DNA from: Rhizophagus irregularis
Taxonomy: Eukaryota > Glomeromycota > Glomeromycetes > Glomerales > Glomeraceae
Length of the DNA stretch: 64,000 nucleotides
Reading direction: 5' to 3'
Assembly: GCF_026210795.1 (NCBI RefSeq)
Contig: NC_089457.1
Coordinates: 2,976,001 to 3,040,000 of the forward strand
Of the stretch, positions 1-12,535 are shown piece by piece (positions within the stretch are counted from its first letter, which is position 1; every line of letters starts with the position of its first letter). Under the pieces are notes generated by a model that saw nothing but the letters and a program-made list of their open reading frames with translations, did not search any database and had not been told where the DNA came from. The position numbers and the translations under genes were made by a program.

Positions 1-101
1 GTACGCTAAATAACGCTAAAAATATATATATACATATATATCTGTATATATATAATTTTTTTTATATAAATAATATATAAATAATATAAATTACTCTATT
101 A

Positions 102-1034
102 TTAAAAATCATTAAAACAACAAGATTCAAGAATTTTAATATAAAATTTATCATCAAAAATATTTTTGAATGGTTTGATTTTTTGAAAAAAATCCTCACG
201 ACTTATTTTATCGAAATTAACGTAAGAAAGAAATGGATTAACTATTTTACCAAATGTTTTTACATTATCATCCGTCCAATTTGTAATATTTGATGATAAT
301 TCATCTGATTGAACAATAACCCATGCTGAAAGTTTATCCCAAATTTCAATTGGTTTTAGTGAATGATTATTTTTAATTAAAAGTTCAAGAAGAAATTCTC
401 GTTTAATATCAGTAAAATCTTTTGCTTTGAAAATTAATGAAGGATTCTGTCGATAAGTTTCTTTATAAAATTGTGATATTCTCGTAAATTGATCAAATTC
501 GGTTGTTACATGTAATAAAAGTACTAAATTGGATTTTAATGATTCTCTATTATTGAGTAAAAAATCTTCGGCATATGTACATAATTCATCAAGACACAAT
601 TCATCCGCCGCAATCATGAGTTCAACATTCGTCTTAACATTATCATTCACAAGTTTAAGTTCACCGCCGTATATATATCTAAAAGATAAAAAAAGCAATA
701 TATCGTAAATATAAGATTATTCTTTCTAATATATGATAAATTTTTCAATACGCTTTCTTCTTATGCCTTACCTGGTAATAATTTCGAATACTTTAACGGA
801 AATATTCGGTTTTTTAAATTTGATAATATTATTTTCAATTTTTACCCAATTACTATTCGTTAATGCGATACGAAAATATGGTGAACATACTTTTAATACG
901 AAAGTATGTAAACGAAAGATTTTAGTGTTTGGTTCTTTTCCAACTAATATTTCTATATCAGAGAATTCTCCAGATTCGAGAATTTTAATATATTCTTTAA
1001 ATAATATATTCGATAATTCCATCGACGTCGACAT
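102..1034 (-). CDS. BTB-BACK protein, truncated before TLDc
   Basis: Two exons on the minus strand: 1034-772 and 678-102, joined across an intron at 679-771 (GTAAGG donor, TTTTAG acceptor, phase 2), giving 279 residues. Exon 1 holds the BTB/POZ fold with the family signature 'SDIEILVGKEPNTKIFRLH' and 'LKVCSPYFR'. Exon 2 opens with 'YIYGGELKL' and continues through a BACK-like helical region. BTB-BACK proteins are usually Cullin-3 substrate adaptors. Three relatives in this window continue past this point into a TLDc domain; here the frame stops right after 'CCFNDF', where they read on. The stop is TAA and the aligned relative has CAA, so a single C-to-T change may have cut the protein. A poly-A/poly-T tract lies just before the ATG, as in its relatives. 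It could be a functional short form or a decaying copy. Confidence 0.8.
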
Positions 1035-1080
1035 AATTTTTTTTTTAAAAAAAAAAAAAAAAAAATTTAAAAAAAAATAA

Positions 1081-4000
1081 GGAAAAAAAATAAGAGGAAA
1101 ATATTATTTGTAACGCAACGCATTAAACTGCTTCACAGTTTAAAAATAATTTTTTTTTTGTTAATGATATTCATCCGTTTGGTGTTACTTTACTGCGACC
1201 ATTTTTCGAAACAATTACGTTGTTCATCATGGATACTATACAATATTATAAGAAATATTATATTTTGCAAAAAATATAAGATAATCAAATAGATAGAAAA
1301 ATTGACAAATATGTCTCTATTATTTAAAGATACAATAGCTTATTGAATAATGTTGGGATGAACAAAGGTTAATGCGGTTTTTGTTTTTTTTGAAAGAGCT
1401 ACAATACCCCAAAAAAAAGAGATCTTTTTTTGTCTTTCCAGAATGAGTTTAACCGACTTATAATAATACATAAAATCATGTGGTCAAAGCTCCTTTTGTA
1501 TAGATAAGGAGTGCAAACTCCACAAGTATTCCGGCTGGGGCTAATTACTGCATTGTGTGACAAATAGATCACTTGCCTGTAGAATTTTAGAAAGTTACTA
1601 CGGCAACTTTTTGCTTTAACCTAAAATGGAAACAATAACTTTTTTTAAAAAAACATGAAAATCCAAATGAAAAATCTTAATTCCGGCCGAAATAATAGTT
1701 CGGCTAGAATTAATATCGGAGAATTCCTGGTAGTAGTTAACAAATTTATTAACATACTAGTATGGTCCATTAAAATTATGTGAAATGTGTATTTTCCATA
1801 TGTGTCTACCAAGATCTGAAAGGCGAATCTTCCAAGGTTGTACTAAACATCTTATGGCCGAACTGAACATCCATCTCAAGACCAGCGGAAAAGAAGCATC
1901 AAAATCGCAATATGTATGTTTGAACTTGGTTGTTGGTGCGAATCTAACGTAGGCAAGTTTGAACTTTAGCTAGAAAAAAAACATCCCAGGACCCATGGAC
2001 ATTGGCTCAGTCGATTTTGCAATACTGTACACTTACTAGAACAGCTAAAGTGAAGGACGAGGATTTTTAAGGGTATTGCTCAGAATGTCGTACAGCTTGA
2101 TTCAACTTTATCAAACAGTAAGCGTAATAAGGCGAGTGAGATTGAAAAAGAAGGCCTGTTCATGGATAAGAATTTTGTAATCGTCCCAGATCAGATGTGG
2201 AAAAGTGTATTTTGTGGAATGTTCGTTTGATGACCAATAAAGGCAAGATTCAAACGATTCAAACTATCAAAACCGATAATCGTTGTGCATGGCAATGAGG
2301 ATATAGATACGAAAGGTATGGTTGAAAAGGTTCTAGGTCATATTGTTTGATTGTTGGATGAAGGTCAAAACCGGAGGAAGATTCACAAAGCGGTGAACAA
2401 TCGAGGGTAATAAAAAAAGGTCAAGTCATTGAATAATCGAATATAGAGCTTAGGATAGGGAAGTTTCATCATGTATCCGAAACATGTAATCTTTTTATAG
2501 TAACATAATATATCACGAGAAAGTCCCGATTCATGTAATGTCTTTTTTATCTTTACTGTGTTGTATAAACAATAAAAAACTTTACAATACTATAGATCGA
2601 TCCTACAAGAGTTTTGTGCGGGTAATTGATAATAATTTTTGGAGTTGGCAACTATCGATCACGGGATCACGTGACTTTTTGTCATGCAACTTGTAAAAAA
2701 TTCTATCTCGACATCACGTAGTGAAAAAGTTCCGGCAAATTTATTTCATCTTTGAATTAAATGACTTACGCGGGTTAATCCGGTGTTCCTGAATTGGATG
2801 TCGTACAAATTTTATGGATCGTGATGTGGAATGGGCCAGATCTCTCTCAGAATAAACGGTGGATTTTTGTTATTCCATTGACATTAGTTTGAGGTGTACA
2901 TTCAATATTATGTGAATTATTATTTTCTCATTTTCCTACTTAAAGATTTACGCGTATTAAAAGTTTTTTTATAATGATTTCGAGCGAATTTATTAATCAG
3001 ATTTCTGTGATGTGATCGAATTGACGTGATTTTCAATTCTTGGGCCGCTACAAATCATATAAGAAGGTGAAGGCTCTGGTTAGCGAATCATTTTATCTAT
3101 CTTGTGCAAGTGAAGAAAAAAATCTCACAAAATATCGAACTTACTTTTTGCGTCATCAATCCAAACTTTTGCTAATCGATGTTATAAAAAAATAAACCCT
3201 CGAAGCCAGGTCACATAGCCAAAATACATTGTTATCTATATTTCTGAACATGAAAAAAAAAAATGTTGACAGGATGTTTCAACATAATATGGACATATTA
3301 CTGTCCTTGTTGTATATGGATGCCAGCATGAGTATATAAGCGCACTTACCTGATTTTTGTTACATACATCGAAGTCTGGCTGTGTATATTTTATCTTGCA
3401 TAGCAATTTCATTCTTGATATTTGGAGCGTACAATACAAAATCGAAGCAAAAACTTACCTTTTGTTGTAACGCATCAACAATTCTAGATCTCTTCTTCGA
3501 AAAAATCACGTACGACTGCTCGTTGAGGTATCTGCCGATGAATCGTCACATAGTACAAAGCGAATGAAATGTGAAAATGAATTGTAGCGGTAAGTATGAA
3601 TTAGATATATTACATTGATCTCCAGACTTTTCTATAGTTTGTTATCTTGGAGACGTTCTCTTGCAAAAATAATATTTTTCATGATCTGTGTGGGTGGGAG
3701 TGCAACAAATAATGATAGATTATTTCGAAAATTCAGTGTTTGTAAATGGGCTTATGAGAGTTTCGTAGTTAGTAATATACAGTAGATAGAAACAAGTTAG
3801 CTATAAAAATTTTATGAAGTGGAGAAATAAAAGATGATGGGAGTGTCATAGTTAACCCTCCTTGTTTGATAAAGAAATTTTTTAGTAGGAAAATTCCAAT
3901 GTATACCACACTTAATTCCAGCCGAATGTCATAATTCTCAGCCATTTCGGGACATTTTTTCGTGGTTACGCTAGGTAGTCACAAAAAAATAATGTTGAAA

Positions 4001-5040
4001 ACTTAATTTTTAATAAATCATTATACAAATAAAACAAATATAAAAATCTTACTTTCAAATTAAAGCGTAAATAGTTATATAAGCATATTTTTTTTAATTG
4101 TTAAACAATTTTAAAAAGTTTGATCGTGACTTATTAATGTTTTTTTTTCCTACGCACAATTTAAAAACCAACTACAAAATTCAGACCAATTACAAAATTC
4201 AGTTTTAATTTATGAGTTAAATTTTGATATTATTTATCAAAAGAAATTCGAAATCATATAAAAATTATAATTGACCTATAATTGTTGTCCTTAGAATTGA
4301 TAATAATATCAACGAAAAATAATTATTTTTTTAAGTTGGTAACACTCACTTCGATATTATGATTATTATTTTGTGTAAGAAATTTTATGTTATTATGAAA
4401 GGCGAAAAAGAAGTGACAGAAACGGTTAACTTTTAAAGTGCCTCCTTAATGCTCTGGTAAATATACTAATTAATTACTGTATAGCACTGACTCATTTTGG
4501 CGTACCCTATATATAATGACGTCATCATCTAAAAATCTACTATAATAGTACAGTCTATCCTACGCGTTGTTTTATAGCTTTTACAGTATCTCTAATGTTT
4601 GATTATCAGTGTATTAATATCGATAATCGATAATATCGATAGGCGCAATCACAAAATTACGTCACAGAGTCTACAGAGTCTCCAATTCATTATTAGTCAT
4701 GTTATGTGTAACTTTTTTTTCGCGTAAATAGATTTTTTACAAATATATATATACCCCAACTTTCCTCTAAAAAAAAAAAATTTGCCTTCTTTTTCCATAT
4801 TATCCTCCGTTTACAAGAAAACTTCGATTATATTTATGCAACTCCTCCTTACTTACTCTTTATTACCTATCTTCCTCCTATACCTATTTCGATCTGAAAG
4901 TCTCCTAAGAGAAGTTCACATTGAATAGGAGTAGAGAAGACCTAAAAAAAAGAAAAAGGAAGTCTTAAAGAAAAAAGAAAACATGAAAGAGAAGACAAGG
5001 AAAGTGAAAATTTAAAGAAAAGAGAAGACAAAAAGAGAAG
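1081..5040. other. Gene-poor stretch with possible decayed coding relics
   Basis: I see no intact gene over almost 4 kb. The part at about 1,900-2,420 is less AT-rich and has short open pieces broken by stops, such as one reading 'KEGLFMDKNFVIVPDQMWK' near 2,135-2,200. That suggests an old relic, but I cannot name the family. Short pieces containing 'ttccggc' and 'ggctagaattaat' near 1,520, 1,680 and 3,920 resemble scattered MITE-like sequence seen elsewhere in the window. Small ORFs near 3.2-3.6 kb show no recognisable domain and I do not call them genes. Confidence 0.4.
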
Positions 5041-5059
5041 ACATGAAAGAAAAGACATG

Positions 5060-5640
5060 TCTGAGTGCAAAGTGGCTTAAGAGACTTTAAAAGAGGTGTG
5101 TTTTTTTTTTATTTTGCAAAGTGAGTAAACTCCTAAGCAAAGTAAAGAACGGATAACTCATTGAGTCGGGGAGTTCCTATGTTTGTCTTAGGAGATTACT
5201 GGAATTGTTTGCTTGGGTTGGTGAAGAGTGAATTAAATTTTTATTTTTCAAAGTGGGTAACTCCTAAGCAAAGTAAAGAACGGATAACTCATTGAGTCGG
5301 GGAGTTCCTATGTTTGTCTTAGGAGAATTATCTGCTTTTCTATTATTCTTTTATTTTTTTTATATTTTTGTTTTTTTTTATACTTTTATTTTTTTTTATA
5401 CTTTTCTTTTTTTTTATACTTTTATTTTTTTATTCTTTTATTTTTTTTATTTTTTCTTTACTTTTTTTTATTCTTTTTTTTTAATTCACTTATTAACCAA
5501 CTTAAGCAAACATTCTAACTTTGTTATTGGTAAAGTCTGCTGGTTCTAAAGGAGGAATTGGCTATGTCTTCTTTACCATTAAATAAAAATTTGGCACACT
5601 ATTAACAATTTCTTTTTTCTTATAATAGGTAAATACTGAA
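5060..5640. repeat. Dispersed repeat, copy A, with internal direct duplication
   Basis: A unit of about 80 bp containing 'gagtcggggagttcctatg' occurs twice, near 5,115-5,207 and 5,249-5,335. It is followed by a T-rich tract (5,338-5,490) and a segment with 'ggctatgtcttctttacca'. The same order of sequences recurs at 14,990-15,085 joined to 21,319-21,700, where it is split by a hAT-like element. This copy is therefore the unoccupied reference for that insertion. The short ORF over the T-rich tract is low complexity and not a gene. Confidence 0.75.
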
Positions 5641-8600
5641 ATTTACAACATTTGGAAATTTTTTAAAATTATACCTAATTTTATTAGAGATACAGTATGT
5701 TAATGTGATTTATATAATTTTTTGTTAAAATTTTGCTAATTTACCAGTAACTCCTTTGACAAATATTCATACACATTCAATATTTCTTGCAATTATCTAA
5801 TAGTAATTAATTTAAAACTTCTAGAATTGTTTTTTACAATTAAGCCATAATGTTCATTTGCATATTTCTTTATTCACAATACATTTATATAATGGTATTT
5901 AGAATACATATGCATTATAAACTCATTACTACTGGCAAATTTGACTATGTATAAATTGCGATTTTATTTATTTAATCTAATTTTTAAGTATTTCAGCTAT
6001 TTTCAATTTTTCATGGCATTTCCTTAAGAATGATTAAGAATGATCAATAAAATACACACATCTACATCAAATGTGGCTGATTTGCACTTTATTTCACAAA
6101 ATTTGTTAGTTTTTAAAGGCTAAAACTTATAATGGTGTTCAATTTTGTTTTATAAAGATTCTAACAGATAATTTTCAGTTAGATTTTTTGAAATACTAAT
6201 ATTTTTTTAAAAAAATTTTTGAATTGGTCAATTGTTACTATAAGGTGCTAGTTGAGCATAGATGTTGCACACTGTATTTATTTCAATTTATGGAATATTG
6301 CAATATTGCACAATCAATTGGCAAAATCAATGACTTTACCCAATTAGGTAAATCCAATATGTTGCATAACCAACAAAATTTATCTTCATTGCATTAAATT
6401 TTTTTTTTTAAAAAAAATAGTATATTATTCTATTAGCTGTTAGTACTATTACTTGTTGTATAATAAAAAACAAAATAATAAGATCTTTAAAATTAATTTT
6501 AAATCTTAACATATTCAATAATTTGCCTTTTTACAAACTAAAATCAGAATTTTGTAAAGTACGTAGATAATCTTATAAGTTATAACAGTTCTTCACCACT
6601 TTACCAACTAGTATTATATTTATTTAGAAATACATCAATAAAATTGTGTATGTTAGCTTGTTTTGCAACAGTTTCAATTTCATCCTATGTGGCACCATTA
6701 CCAATAGTTAAATCAAATAAATTGGTTCTTTTTCTGATCAATTATTTATCACTACTACTTATGCCATGGTTTTATTAATGATGCGTTCATTATGATATTT
6801 TTACCTGTGATCCTATTTTTGGAGTTGGAAATCATTTATAATATTAGTGACAAGATATTTAGTTTCTGTAAAGTATCTTACCTTACAGGCGTATTTGCCT
6901 GCTAAAATCCAGGTATTATCTGAAAATTTAGCATGTGATACAAATTGTAACAAAATATACATTTTTAGATAGCTCAATTTTATGAACTTTTCGCCCATTT
7001 GAAAGGTTAGCGTAGTCCTAGCTTTTTGAATAGATAGTCCGAAGGGTGAGGTCCCGTAGGGGATTAACGTCCAAAATTCTATACACGTATATTAGTAGTA
7101 GAACATGTAAATGTTGTCTTTCTTCTTTTATTTGTAATAGTTTTGGTGTACCACTCTTCTAGTAATAAAATAAATAAATAAATAAATTTTATGAACTTTT
7201 CGCGTAAAAGATAGTTTTTTATAAATAGTTATAAATAAGAAAAGTTTTTTATGATATGTTAAAGTAATTCCATTATTTATAATTTTCTATTATTTGTAAT
7301 TTTTTAAATTTTATTTAGACCTTTCAAGTTCAATTTTATTAGTACAGTTGCATCATGATTAATAATCTATTTATACAGTTGTTGCACCCACGTCTCCATA
7401 ATGCTGTAACTGCACCAATAATGATTAATATTAATGGAGTAAAAAAGAAAATTTTCTTTTAAAGTGATAATTTATTTATCTGCTAAAATAATAGTAAAGA
7501 CAACAATCAACAATAAGTGTGTTATATATAATTTTTAATTTGTTGTTTAATAATGTGTTTAAAAAAATTTCCTCTCCTTTTATCAAAGTGTTTATATAAG
7601 AAAATTTTCTAGAATTATTTCATAAATCAATGAAGGCGAAGTAAAGGAGGTATACAAGAGTATTTTGCACATTTCTCTATATTAAGCCATGGCCATGTTG
7701 AAATTTACAATTGAAGAGCAGAAGAAAATGTGAGATTTTGATGTTAATTATTTTAGCCACAATTATCTGTATAATTGTTGTTTTATCAATGAGAATGAGG
7801 CAAAAGAGATGTATGAGAGTATTTTTGCAACTTTTTTTTTGCGTGCCACAATTGGAACAAACATTCCATTTTGAATTAATAATGTGGAAATAGATGGTTC
7901 TATTTTTTTTCTTAAAAAAAAAGAATAAATAAATAAATATAAATATATTTGTTCAAAATGGAAATTAAGATCAGGAAAGTATAACTCACTTCTTTTATCT
8001 GATTGTTCACTTCACAGCCACATCAACAGAAAATGGTTTCATGATTATTAAAAAATAAAAAGGTTATTGACATTTTATAAAAAATTAAATGAAAAAATTT
8101 ATAATGAGAAAAATTTTAATTAAAGTGAGATCAATTACAAAAGTTTTGAATTATTTATTTCAAAAATAATGCAATATTTCACAAAGTTTTCAGAATTCTT
8201 CTTCTTTATGCTAACTAAAAATAAAAAAAAAACCAAGCAAAAGAAAATAGGATTCAAACAATAAAATATACTATATTTATACTCGCTGATGGCAATGTGA
8301 TATGCTATAAAACATTTTTACTATTTCTATATAAATGGCAGGTGATAAGTAATAGTTATTTCACGAGAGACTGTAGATATCAATGATTTTCATGGCACAG
8401 CTGTGAAAATCATGAATAAAAGAATTATATCACAAGAAAACTACAAGTTGACAGCAGACTTAATAATTTTATAAATAAAATAAAATTCAATTTATAGACT
8501 TATTTCTTTTACCATCAAGTTAATTTTTCTACATTTTAAATCATATTCAGTTCTTATGGAGAATATGGATTTAATGGATTTGATTTTTGAATTTTCATAA

Positions 8601-9047
8601 ATAATGATTTTAGTCTGCTTTAAACTGGTACTATCCTATGTGTTTCATGTTGTCATAACTTTAATTTCAAAATTGTTAGTTTTAGTTCAAATAGAACACT
8701 ACATTAATGATCTAATGTTGCATGATATGTATAATTAACAATAAAAAAAAATTTATAAAAATTTGTCTGCTCAATTACAAACTGATTTTATTTATGTAAA
8801 AAGAAAAAAAGGTTTACACATACTCTATAATCAGTGTTGAACAAAACTATTATTTAACATTATCAATAATAGTATAAAAAATAAATAAAAAAAGTTTAAT
8901 AACAAATTGTTTAATAGATAAAAGTTTAGTTGTCAATCCTTTCTAGTAGTATTTATTCTAGTTAATTTTTCATATCTAATCTATAAAATTTCAATAAATT
9001 TCCGTTAATATAGAAGATGAAAACAATAGAATTTAAATGAATATGAC
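5641..9047. other. Gene-poor AT-rich stretch
   Basis: No supported gene. It contains the SINE-like insert annotated separately and several A/T runs. A small inverted repeat with arms ATGATTTTCA/TGAAAATCAT lies near 8,380-8,412. A possible last exon of the neighbouring kinase gene lies at 8,962-8,980. Small ORFs at 6,813-6,998 and 7,711-7,893 have no recognisable domain. Confidence 0.5.
6976..7203 (+). mobile_element. SINE-like retroposon with perfect 19-bp target duplication
   Basis: The direct repeat AATTTTATGAACTTTTCGC occurs at 6,976-6,994 and again at 7,185-7,203. Between them lies a 190-bp insert (6,995-7,184) that is less AT-rich at its 5' end ('ggtgaggtcccgtagggg') and ends in a (TAAA)n-type tail. 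A long duplication plus a simple-repeat 3' tail is the hallmark of target-primed reverse transcription, so this is a SINE or a heavily 5'-truncated LINE. I see no convincing pol III A and B boxes, so which of the two stays open. The perfect duplication indicates a young insertion. Confidence 0.8.
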
Positions 9048-12000
9048 TTACTCTGTAAAATCAAATGCTTCAAGGTCTTCTGATATATAGTGATTAAGTA
9101 CTTGAGATTTATAACTAGTTTGTGGACTAGTAGTTAATTGATCATCTTCCCTGTGACCTTTATCAAAGAGATATTTTTCTGCTTTTTCAAGTTCATCCAT
9201 CAAAGTTAACCTATTCGTATCATATAAAATAGTGCCAATTGATTCAACATTCGGTCTATTCTCTGGATTTTGATCCCAGCACTTTTTCATTAGGTCAATA
9301 TACCAATTTGATTTTAACTCAGGTATTTCGAGTATTTCGGGTCTAATTCCATTGCATATACTTAATACTAGTTGATGATCATGTGCACGATTTTCAAAAG
9401 GTTGTCTACCAGTTATTATAAAATACATAACCATACCAAAACTATATACATCTGCTGCTTGAGTGTAAGGTTTATCTCTTAATACTTCAGGAGCTACATA
9501 AGGCATAACTCCGTAAATTTTTGTTTTATCTGTATTACTAGCTTCTCCACATAATCCCATGTCTGAAATATATGCAGCCACAGGAAGATTAATATCAGTA
9601 GATAAATGATATCTATTGTTATTAGGTAAAGTCAAATTATGATCATTATTAATTAATATATTTCCTATATGAAAATCACGATGAACCATCTTCATTTGAT
9701 GAATTTCTTTAAGACCATTAAAAATATTACACAATACTTCTAATTTAGCACTATAATTAATATTTTCGGAGTAATAACGTATCCAATTATTAAAATTTCC
9801 ACATTTTGCATATTGAAGTACCATGATATAATTTTTTGTATCAGGATCTTGAGATATTCCGTATATTTTAATAATAGTGCTATGAGAATAACTTTTGATC
9901 GAATATGTTTTAACCTAATTAAAAATAATGTAAAAAATTTAATATAACTTAAAATCATTTAAATTTATATAAAAATTACATACCTCATTTATAAATTCAT
10001 TAGTAATGTTTTGAGAGTTATCTAAAGACTTAAGTGCAACTTCTTTAAAATATTCTCTTTCATATTTCTTTTTATGCCTATCATATGTTAATGGACCATC
10101 CTTCCATATTGCTGAATACACTGTAGCAAAACCACCTTTATCTATTTTTTCAACACGATAAAACTGAGTGTATGGTATCCATTCAAGTATTATATCATCA
10201 TATCTATTGATCTTTAGCTGTATTTCTTGAATAAAATCATCAATTTTTTCATTTTCACTGGTCCAGTTTATAAAATTATTTTTTAAACAATTTATCTGGC
10301 ATGGTTTACACCATTTATTATATAAATCTATATAATGATCACCACATTTTACACAATATTGGTCTTGGAGAACCATAATATAATTTTTTGTATCAGGATT
10401 TTGAGATATTCCATATATACCAATTCCATCGGATGGATTAGTTGAATAATCTTTAACCTAGGTTTAATAAGATTAATTTTAATTATAAAATGATTTGTTT
10501 AATTAAATTGTCAAACTTGACGTTTTTAAATTAAAAAAATAGAATAAAAGCTTTCTTACCTTATTAAGAAACTCATCAATCATATTATATGAGTTACTGT
10601 CTAAAGGTTTTAATGTAATTAATGCAACTTCTTTATTAGATATTCTTGTCCATTCCTTTTTATAATCATCATAGTTTAGTGGGCCATTATTCCATATTGC
10701 TGAATATTTTGTAAAAACATCATCATTACCATCATTATCATATTCCATCTTTTTAATATCAATTAACTGATTATATGGTATCCATTCAACTATAATATCA
10801 TAATGATTACTAATATTTAATTGCATTTCTTGAATAAAAATATTAATCTCTTCATTTCCACTAGTCCAGTTTGTAAATTTATTTTTTAAATGAGTCATAT
10901 GACATGATTTGCACCAATTGTAATTTAAATCTGCATATTGTTCACCACATTCTTCACATTGTTCATCTTGACAAACTATAATATAATCTTTTGTATTTGG
11001 ATTTTGAGATATTCCATATATGTAATTTAATCGAATATAATTTTTAACCTATTAAATATAAATAAATTATAAATTAATTATGATAGTAATGAGTCATTTA
11101 AATTAATCTTACAAATAATTTTCAATACCTCATTAAGGAATTCATTAATATCTAATGATAAGCATTTTAATGTAACTTTTTTGTTAGATTCTCTTATACG
11201 TTTTTTCTTAAATTCTAATGGCCCATTATTCCATATTGCTGTATATATTTCTATTCCAACTTCTTTAATATTAATAAATTGATCGTATGGTATCCATTCA
11301 ATTATTGTTCTATCAAAAATATCAATTGCTAATTGCATTCCCTGAATGAAAATATCAATTTCTTTATTTCCGCTGGACCAGTTTGTAAAATCATCTTTTA
11401 AATAATTTATGTAACATGGTTTACACCATTTAGTATACATATCTGTATATTGTTCACCACATTCTCCACAATATTCATCTTGACAAACTATAATATAGTC
11501 TTTTGTATTTGGATTTTGAGATATTCCATATATTACATTATTAATTATATAATTTTTGATCTAATAAATATAATAAGATTATTAAATTAAAGTATTTAAA
11601 ATAACTTTTAAATAAACTTCATACCTCTTTAAGAAATTCATTAATATCTAACGCTAAGCATTTTAATGTGACTTTACTATTAGATTCTCTTACCCATTTC
11701 CTTTCATCATTATCATAATATAGTGGCCCACTATTCCATAATGCTGAATATATAATAGCAACATTACTATCACCCTTTTTTATTTCTTTAATATCAATTA
11801 ACTGATTGAATGGTACCCATTCAACTACTGTTTGACCATAATAGTCAGTTGCTAATTGCATTTTCTGTATCATATTATTGATTTTTTCATCTTCACTAGT
11901 CCAGTTTGTGAAATTATTTATTAAATAATTTATGTGACATGGCTTACACCAATTAAATATATCTGTATATTCTTTACCGCAATTTTCACAATATCCATCT

Positions 12001-12535
12001 TGACAAATTAAAATATAAACTTTTGTATCTGGATTTTGAGATATTCCATATATTTTATTACTAATTGAATAATTTTTAGCCTAATAAATATAAATAAGAT
12101 TATTATATTAAAGTATTTAAATTAGATTTTAAACAGATTTCATACCTCATTAAGAAATTCATCAACATCTAATGTTAGATATTTTAATATAACTCTTTTA
12201 TTAGATTCTCTTATCCATTCCTTTTTATTATTATCATAATTTAATGGCCCATTATTCCATAAAGTTGAATACATAGTAGCGACATTATCATCATCATTTC
12301 TTATTTTTATAATATCAATAAATTGATTATATGGTACCCATTCGACCACTATATCACTATAATAAATAATTTTTAATTGCATTTCTTGAATAAAAATATC
12401 AATTTTTTCATTTCCGCTGGTCCAATTTGTAAAATTATTTTTTAAATAATTTATGTGACATGGTTTACACCATTTAATATATATATCCATATATTTTTCA
12501 CCACACTTTTCACACTGGTTGCTTTGAGACGACAT
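9048..12535 (-). CDS. TKL-like protein kinase with five tandem zinc-segment/N-lobe modules
   Basis: Six exons: 12535-12146, 12080-11625, 11560-11129, 11048-10560, 10457-9984, 9914-9048, about 1,035 residues. All five introns are phase 0, start GTATG/GTATTG/GTAAG and end in AG. Exon 1 and each of exons 2-5 carry a CxxC..WCKxC segment (one has C..S), an 'FTNWTSGN'-type stretch, 'EWIPYNQF', and a kinase N-lobe. Exons 2-6 each open with a short 'YGISQNPDTK'-type piece that in this family leads into the hinge. Only module 5 keeps the glycine loop (GGFATVYSAIW) together with the VALK lysine; modules 1-4 have lost the loop. Exon 6 gives the single C-lobe with HRDFHIGN, DMG (DFG position) and APEV. 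The last codons read GAGTAAGT, which could be a 5' splice site leading to a seventh exon at 8,980-8,962 (about six residues); otherwise translation stops at 9,048. The alternative, separate decayed kinases, is less likely because every junction stays in frame. Confidence 0.8.

Noticed and set aside
733-1080. Plus-strand ORF of 115 codons
   Set aside because: Shadow of exon 1 of the minus-strand BTB gene, ending in a poly-A tract.
5292-5549. Phe/Tyr-rich 85-codon ORF
   Set aside because: Translation of a T-rich low-complexity tract in a dispersed repeat.
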